Source: JBFMFH01 sp964481395 (GTDB lineage Bacteria > Acidobacteriota > Vicinamibacteria > Vicinamibacterales > JAKQTR01). From it: DNA of 64,000 nt. Below the pieces are notes generated by a model, which saw nothing but the letters and a program-made list of their open reading frames with translations, was not told the origin of the DNA and did no database searches. Below, in pieces: positions 58,998 to 64,000 of the stretch. The DNA lies in assembly GCA_964481395.1 (NCBI GenBank), contig CAYZYG010000003.1, positions 1-64,000 of the forward strand, given 5' to 3'. The position numbers and the translations under genes are program-made. Within the stretch, counting starts at the first letter, position 1, and each line of letters begins with the position of its first letter.

Positions 58998-60320
58998 GTG
59001 ATGGTGGGAGGGGGACCTGTGTCGTCAGTGGTGAACCAGTCGGAGGCCCTCAGATACGCCCTCCTGGGAGAGCGGGAAGTCGCGCAGCCGCCGGGTATCC
59101 CGACGGACGTGACGCGGAGGCCCGTGCAGGCGGTCGGCATCGTGGGGGCCGGCACGATGGGCGCCGGGATCGCCATGTGCTTTGCGAATGCCGGCATCCC
59201 TGTCGCCATCCTCGACGCGGACGAGGCCGCGCTCCAACGGGGCGTCGAGACGATCCGCCGGACCTACGCGTCGGCCGTCAGCCGTGGGTCGCTCTCGCAG
59301 GACGCGATGGCCAGCCGCCTGGGCCTCGTGCGCGCGACCACCTCGCTCGAGGACTTCCGCGAGTCCGACCTCATCGTCGAGGCAGTGTTCGAAGACATCG
59401 ACGTCAAACGGCAGGTGTTCCGGCAGCTCGACACGATCGCCAGGCCCGGGGCGATCCTCGCGACGAACACCTCGTATCTGGATGTGGGAACGCTCGCTGC
59501 AGTCACGCGACGGCCGGAGGATGTGATCGGCCTGCACTTCTTCAGCCCGGCGCACGTCATGCGCTTGCTCGAAGTGGTGCGGACCCCTGCCGTGGCCCAG
59601 GACGTCGTCGTCACCGCCATGCACCTGGGAACGACCCTCGGCAAGGTGGCCGTGCTCGTCGGGGGCGCGGACGGCTTCGTCGGCAACCGCATGCTCGCCC
59701 AGCGCACGCGCGAGGCGTATTTCCTGCTGGAGGAGGGCGCGCTGCCGGAGCAGGTCGACCGGGTCCTCACCGAATTCGGGTTCCCGATGGGCCCCTTCGC
59801 GGTCGGCGATCTGGCCGGCCTGGACATCGGCTGGCGGAACCGGAAGGCGCGAGCCCACCTGCGCAAGCCGGGCGTGCGAGACTGTGACCTGCTCGACAAG
59901 GTCTGCGAGCTGGGACGCCTGGGCCAGAAGACCGGGGCGGGGTGGTACCGGTACGAGGCGGGCAGCCGGACGCCGATTCCCGATCCTCTCATCGAACGGC
60001 TGATCGTCGAGCACTCGAAGCAGGCCGGTATGTCGCGCCGGGCGATCGGCGACCAGGAGATCCTCGATCGCTGCCTGCTGGCGATGGTCAACGAGGGGGC
60101 CAAGATCCTGGAGGAGGGCGTGGCGGCCCGCGAGGTGGACATCGACATGGTCTGGCTGCACGGCTACAGGTTCCCCTCGTATCGTGGCGGTCCGATGTTC
60201 TACGCGCGAGCCAGAGGATTCGGCGAGGTCCTCGCACGCATCACCGAGTTCCGGGACCGGTTCGGGCCGGATTTCTGGACGCCATCAGAGTGGCTGACCG
60301 AACGCGCCCGAGAGCGCTGA
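58998..60320 (+). CDS. 3-hydroxyacyl-CoA dehydrogenase (FadB/FadJ-like, without crotonase domain)
   Basis: 440 residues. NAD motif G50-A-G52-T-M-G55 follows the FadB-type linker SEALRYALLGEREVAQPPGI. Motifs include NTSYLDV, the catalytic region GLHFFSPAHVMRLLEVV (H180) and a second dehydrogenase-like C-terminal domain (GLGRLGQKTGAGWYRY-like stretch and DIDMVWLHGYRFPSYRGGPMF). The enoyl-CoA hydratase half that precedes this linker in FadB/FadJ is absent and no crotonase gene is adjacent. A GTG at 59019 with GGGAGGGGG upstream is a good alternative start. Converts 3-hydroxyacyl-CoA to 3-ketoacyl-CoA, feeding the thiolase 16 bases downstream. Confidence 0.85.
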   Translation: MMVGGGPVSSVVNQSEALRYALLGEREVAQPPGIPTDVTRRPVQAVGIVGAGTMGAGIAMCFANAGIPVAILDADEAALQRGVETIRRTYASAVSRGSLSQDAMASRLGLVRATTSLEDFRESDLIVEAVFEDIDVKRQVFRQLDTIARPGAILATNTSYLDVGTLAAVTRRPEDVIGLHFFSPAHVMRLLEVVRTPAVAQDVVVTAMHLGTTLGKVAVLVGGADGFVGNRMLAQRTREAYFLLEEGALPEQVDRVLTEFGFPMGPFAVGDLAGLDIGWRNRKARAHLRKPGVRDCDLLDKVCELGRLGQKTGAGWYRYEAGSRTPIPDPLIERLIVEHSKQAGMSRRAIGDQEILDRCLLAMVNEGAKILEEGVAAREVDIDMVWLHGYRFPSYRGGPMFYARARGFGEVLARITEFRDRFGPDFWTPSEWLTERARER

Positions 60321-60336
60321 TCGAACGGAGACAACG

Positions 60337-61536
60337 ATGAGAGAGGCGGTCATCGTCGATGCGGTCCGTACGCCGGTGGGCCGGTACGCGGGCGCGCTGA
60401 AGGACGTGCGCGCCGACGACCTCGCGGCGCTGTGCGTCAGGGCGCTCGTCGACCGGAATCGACTGGATCCGGGCGCAATCGAAGACGTCATCTTCGGGTG
60501 CGCCAATCAGGCGGGAGAGGACAACCGGAACGTCGCCCGCATGGCGGCACTCCTGGCGGGACTGCCGGTGAGAGTGCCGGGACTCACCGTCAACCGGCTT
60601 TGTGCCTCGGGCCTGAGTGCGGTGGTCAGCGCGGCCCACGCCATCCGGAACGATGAAGGCGACGTGTTCATCGCCGGCGGTACCGAGTCGATGACCCGGG
60701 CGCCCTTCGTGATCGGCAAGTCTCCAACCGCGTTTTCGCGGGACATGCAGGTTTATGACTCGACGATCGGCTGGCGGTTCGTCAATCCGCGGCTGGCCGA
60801 GGCGTATCCTCCCACCAGCCTCGGAGAGACAGCCGAAAACGTGGCAGAGCGGTATGGGGTGACCCGCCTGGAGTCGGACGAGTTCGCGCACGCGACCCAG
60901 CAGAAATGGGGCGCAGCCCACGCAGCTGGCACGTTCCGCGACGAACTGATTCCCGTCACGGTGCCGCAGGGCCGCCAGGAACCCGTCATCGTCGATCGAG
61001 ACGAGCATCCCCGCCCGGACGTGACGATGGAGCAACTCGCCAGGCTGCCGCCAGCCTTCAAGAAGGGCGGCATCGTGACGGCCGGCAATGCCAGCGGCGT
61101 CAACGACGGCGCCGCGGCCCTGCTGCTGATGGAGGCGAAGACGGCCGAGCGACTTGGCTGCACGCCAATCGTGCGCATCGTCGCGAGCGGCGTCGAGGGG
61201 GTCGACCCGGCGTACATGGGACTCGGACCGATCCCCGCCACGCGTAAGGCGCTGGCGCGGGCAGGGCTGCAGATTGGCGGCCTCGACCTCGTCGAATTGA
61301 ACGAAGCGTTCGCGGCGCAGGCGATTCCGTGCATCAGGGAACTGGGTCTCGACCCGGCGACGGTGAATGTCAACGGCGGCGCGATCGCCATCGGCCACCC
61401 GCTGGGATCCACCGGCGCACGGATCCTCACCACGCTGGTGCACGAGATGAAGCGCAGGCGGTCTCGATACGGCCTGGTGTCGATGTGCGTCGGCGTCGGC
61501 CAGGGCATCGCCATCGTCGTCGAAGGATGCCGGTAG
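60337..61536 (+). CDS. Thiolase (acetyl-CoA acyltransferase, possibly 3-oxoadipyl-CoA type)
   Basis: 399 residues with the complete thiolase active site: nucleophile C89 in NRLCASGLSAV, H354 in GHPLGSTGARI and C384 in MCVGVGQG. The SIGWRFVNPRL stretch (about 148) and overall pattern resemble the 3-oxoadipyl-CoA thiolase PcaF more than FadA, but the distinction cannot be made by eye. It is 16 bases downstream of the dehydrogenase, forming a beta-oxidation-type operon for the last two steps. Confidence 0.9.
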   Translation: MREAVIVDAVRTPVGRYAGALKDVRADDLAALCVRALVDRNRLDPGAIEDVIFGCANQAGEDNRNVARMAALLAGLPVRVPGLTVNRLCASGLSAVVSAAHAIRNDEGDVFIAGGTESMTRAPFVIGKSPTAFSRDMQVYDSTIGWRFVNPRLAEAYPPTSLGETAENVAERYGVTRLESDEFAHATQQKWGAAHAAGTFRDELIPVTVPQGRQEPVIVDRDEHPRPDVTMEQLARLPPAFKKGGIVTAGNASGVNDGAAALLLMEAKTAERLGCTPIVRIVASGVEGVDPAYMGLGPIPATRKALARAGLQIGGLDLVELNEAFAAQAIPCIRELGLDPATVNVNGGAIAIGHPLGSTGARILTTLVHEMKRRRSRYGLVSMCVGVGQGIAIVVEGCR

Positions 61537-61581
61537 CCGCGTGCGCCCCGGGTCGGCGGGGATGCGACAGAGCCGTTTCCG

Positions 61582-62562
61582 TCAGCGCTCGACGCGTGCA
61601 GCGGCCACCGTCACGTCGCGTCGCCCGCCGCTGCCGTACCGCTCGAACACCATGAGGATTTGTGCGTCGTTGGCGGACGGACGCATCCGGAAGTACGTCG
61701 GGAGACCCGCGAACCCTTCGTGGCGGCTGTGCCGCAACTGTCCGCGGAAGTTCTCGCCCTCGTTGTCCACGGAGATTTCGTACGCGCCGGGTTCCGCGGA
61801 CGTCCCGACGAGCGTGTTGAAGCCCACCACCCTGAGCGTGAACCGCCGCTCACCCTCCGTGTCGGCGAAGATGCCCTGCCCGTCGAGGATGCGCCATTCG
61901 CCCGCGAGGCGCGTGATGCGAGCGATGTTGTCGGTCGAATACGGATTCGGGCGAGGCTCCCAGGGCGCCACGGCGTACGCGACCGCGCCGGCCGCGACGA
62001 GCACGACGAGCCAGAGCGCGGCATGGCGCGCCGAGCGCACGGGCCCGATGGAGTCTGGAGCAGATGCGTCGGGTTCGAGCGCCGCGGTCCCGCTCAACGC
62101 CATCACGGTGCCGGCCAGGTGCGCGAACGCCAGGAGAGCCGTGTCGACGAGCGTGAAGGCGACCCACCAGCCTCCTTCGACCTCGCCCGCCGCCGACCCG
62201 CCGCGCTTGATCGCCAGGAAGGGCTCCTTGAGGGATCCGTCCACCACTTCGCCAAGCCAGTAGAGCGGCGGATCGATCGGGCCAGCGTGGACGAAGCTGG
62301 TGACTGCGAGGTGGGGCACGACGAAGGCGACGGCCGCTGCCAAGGCCAGCCACACGCGCTGCGTGAAGATCCAGTGTCGCCCCGGGTCGTTGCGGCCGAG
62401 CCACCCCGTGGCATACCCGACGAGGCCCCCGGCCACCATCCCTTGAATGCCGAACAGCGAGAACCCGAGCGAGCCCCTCAGCGCACCGAGCAGCGCCCCT
62501 GCCACGGCCGCCACCAGCATGGCGGGCACGAAGCGGAAACGGATCCAATCCCCGTTGGTCAT
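61582..62562 (-). CDS. Predicted multi-span membrane protein
   Basis: 326 residues. N-terminal half has about five hydrophobic helices (FVPAMLVAAVAGALLGALRG, GMVAGGLVGYATGW, VWLALAAAVAFVVPHLAV, DTALLAFAHLAGTVMALSG and ALWLVVLVAAGAVAYAV). The C-terminal domain (about 225-326) is beta-rich and extracytoplasmic (GERRFTLRVVGFNTLVGTS, NEGENFRGQLRHSRHEGFAGLPTYFRM). No family recognised. It faces the thiolase convergently with a 45-base gap. Confidence 0.7.
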   Translation of the reverse strand: MTNGDWIRFRFVPAMLVAAVAGALLGALRGSLGFSLFGIQGMVAGGLVGYATGWLGRNDPGRHWIFTQRVWLALAAAVAFVVPHLAVTSFVHAGPIDPPLYWLGEVVDGSLKEPFLAIKRGGSAAGEVEGGWWVAFTLVDTALLAFAHLAGTVMALSGTAALEPDASAPDSIGPVRSARHAALWLVVLVAAGAVAYAVAPWEPRPNPYSTDNIARITRLAGEWRILDGQGIFADTEGERRFTLRVVGFNTLVGTSAEPGAYEISVDNEGENFRGQLRHSRHEGFAGLPTYFRMRPSANDAQILMVFERYGSGGRRDVTVAAARVER

Positions 62563-62699
62563 GGCTGCCTCCAGCGCTGCCGAGCAGTATGAACCGATTC
62601 CGGAGAGGATCAAGGGAGTCGGGGTCCGAGGCGGTCTTCCGGTACGCGTTCGTCGAGTTGCGGGCCACGATCTCGTGCCTTCGATGCCCCGGCCCGTGC

Positions 62700-63743
62700 T
62701 CAGAGCCCGCTCACGCCCTCCGGAACCAGGTGTGTCCAGCCTCTCGTGTCGGCCAGCCGTCCCGTCTGAATGCCGTTGATGATCTCCCACAGGCGGTCGC
62801 GGACATCGCGGCCAGGAAGCGTGACGGACCGATCCCGATAACCGATCTCGCCGACGCGCCTGAGCGTCCAGGCGGTGCCGCAGGAGAACGCCTCGCGCGC
62901 GTCGGCCAGAATTTCGTCGATGCTGATTCGGCGCTCCTGCACGTCGAGGCCGAGGTCTTCCCGGGCCACCGTGATCACCGAGTTCCGCGTCACGCCGGCG
63001 AGGATCTGATCGTCGAGCGGCGGCGTGATCAGTTGTCCGGTTCGGTTCACCACGAAGAAGTTGGCCCCGCTCGTCTCTGTCACGTACTTCAGCTCGCGGG
63101 CGTCCAGGTACAGCACGTCGTCGAAGCCCTGCGCCTTGGCCGCCGAGGTCACGTGCATGCTGCCGGCGTAGTTGCCCATGGCCTTGGCGGCGCCGGTTCC
63201 GCCCGGCGCCACGCGCGCACGATCCACGGCCTGCAGGCGGATCGCGTCCATCGAGGGGCCGATCGAGCCGACTGGCGTGCCGTACATCGTGACCTGGTGG
63301 GCGCCGCCGGCCCCGTAGCCGAGCCGCGGCTCGGTCGCGTGCTGCAGCGGGCGGATGTAGAACGAGCCCACGCTGGGCGGCGGCACGAAGCGCCGGTTGG
63401 CGTCGACCAGGCGATCGACCGCGGACAGGAACTCGTCGATCGGGAACGGCGCCATCGACAGCCGCTCGGCGGAGCGCTGGAAGCGGGCCGCGTTGGCGTC
63501 GGGCCGGAAGAGCCGGATGGTGCCGTCCTCGCGGCGAAACGCCTTCAGTCCTTCGAAAATCCCGACGCCGTACGACAGCACGGCGGCAGCCGGCGACAGC
63601 GCGATCGGGCCGTACGGCTCGATCCGCCCCCGCGTCCACACGGGGTCCCGCCGGGTGTCCCCGTCGGCACGGTAGATGTAGTCGGTTTCGGTGAACGCGA
63701 ACGTCAGCGCAGTCCAGTCGGGAACGGGCTTGCCGTGGGTCAT
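62700..63743 (-). CDS. ilvE: Branched-chain amino acid aminotransferase (class IV)
   Basis: 347 residues. The PLP lysine is K187 in GGTGAAKAMGNYAGS and the cofactor-contacting E223 lies in VTETSGANFFVV. YGVGIFEGLKAFR and SFYIRPLQHATEP are family motifs of class IV BCATs. It catalyses the last step of Leu/Ile/Val synthesis or the first of their degradation. The dehydrogenase/thiolase operon next to it suits acyl-CoA catabolism, but linkage to branched-chain breakdown is not shown. The start at 63743 (ATG) precedes the first conserved helix. Confidence 0.9.
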   Translation of the reverse strand: MTHGKPVPDWTALTFAFTETDYIYRADGDTRRDPVWTRGRIEPYGPIALSPAAAVLSYGVGIFEGLKAFRREDGTIRLFRPDANAARFQRSAERLSMAPFPIDEFLSAVDRLVDANRRFVPPPSVGSFYIRPLQHATEPRLGYGAGGAHQVTMYGTPVGSIGPSMDAIRLQAVDRARVAPGGTGAAKAMGNYAGSMHVTSAAKAQGFDDVLYLDARELKYVTETSGANFFVVNRTGQLITPPLDDQILAGVTRNSVITVAREDLGLDVQERRISIDEILADAREAFSCGTAWTLRRVGEIGYRDRSVTLPGRDVRDRLWEIINGIQTGRLADTRGWTHLVPEGVSGL

Positions 63744-63906
63744 GGGACCATCGTCTCATGAATCCGATGTATCCGGCACGGACCTGCGCGACCGGCGCGC
63801 GCACGCCGGTGCCGCTTGCGTCCGACCCTCAGCCGACCTACGATTGGAGGCGGGCGGCCCGCTCACGACCGAAGATTTCGCGCCGGCATCCGGCGGGAGG
63901 TATCCC

Positions 63907-64000
63907 ATGAGCACGATCGACGTCGGGGATCTGCTGTACGAGTACGCGGTCAATATCAGCCGCGTGACCGACTACGGCGTCACGCTGGACTCGCTGGCGG
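63907..64000 (+). CDS. Partial gene at the right edge, unknown
   Basis: The ATG at 63907 follows GGGAGG and opens a frame without stop to the end of the window, giving MSTIDVGDLLYEYAVNISRV as the first residues. It is too short to identify. Divergent from ilvE. Confidence 0.5.
   Translation, partial: MSTIDVGDLLYEYAVNISRVTDYGVTLDSLA

Overview
The window looks like chromosome from a GC-rich soil-type Acidobacteriota, probably Vicinamibacteria. This is inferred from gene content only. It carries a PadR regulator next to an 'acidobacterial duplicated orphan permease' (35974-38994), a second large FtsX/MacB permease (13115-15697), a TonB receptor with an N-terminal carboxypeptidase-regulatory domain (47254-50283), many exported beta-propeller, TPR and ankyrin proteins, and a secreted S9 peptidase. 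I see no rRNA, tRNA, CRISPR array, integrase or transposase. Most loci are short same-strand operons separated by compact GC-rich gaps.

Layout. 195-2130: a GT-A glycosyltransferase and a 3'-truncated UDP-galactopyranose mutase that runs into a nested inverted repeat. 2423-7087: exported M24 peptidase, APC permease, acetolactate-synthase-like ThDP enzyme. 7125-12939: exported methyltransferase, TPR/sialidase-like fusion, ankyrin/propeller protein. 13115-18596: permease, methyltransferase, then LemA with two TPM-domain proteins. 18732-26699: an overlapping three-gene operon of exported proteins, one with a C-terminal PI3/PI4-kinase-like domain. 27030-29577: lipoprotein, small membrane protein, PLP decarboxylase. 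29712-32812: MFP/FtsX/ATPase ABC export operon. 32858-38994: pentahaem cytochrome c, zinc-finger/PP2C phosphatase, permease and PadR. 39137-39893: MNT/HEPN pair. 39926-43958: MBL hydrolase, VOC protein, and an ECF sigma, anti-sigma and PDZ operon. 44069-50283: PQQ-type propeller, 6-bladed propeller, frameshifted exported protein, TonB receptor. 50919-51830: fused MNT-HepT protein. 51923-54406: second ECF sigma/anti-sigma pair leading into a TonB_C-like lipoprotein split by an in-frame TGA. 54613-58884: PEGA protein and S9 peptidase. 58998-63743: 3-hydroxyacyl-CoA dehydrogenase, thiolase, membrane protein, branched-chain aminotransferase. A partial gene runs off the right edge.

How the genes work together. 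Three themes recur: envelope remodelling and export (permeases, LemA/TPM, TonB receptor, two ECF systems with envelope-facing outputs); degradation of peptides and catabolism of acyl-CoA (M24, S9, APC, dehydrogenase plus thiolase, IlvE); and small conflict modules (MNT/HEPN pair, MNT-HepT fusion). The best candidate for an undescribed system is the 26699-18732 operon. It encodes a duplicated-module exported protein, a 1,246-residue exported protein with PI4K-like catalytic and metal-binding signatures, and an exported WD40/PD40-type propeller, all with overlapping reading frames. The second most unusual locus is the MNT-HepT fusion, where the nucleotidyltransferase active site and the modified tyrosine of the toxin both appear lost while the RNase motif is kept.
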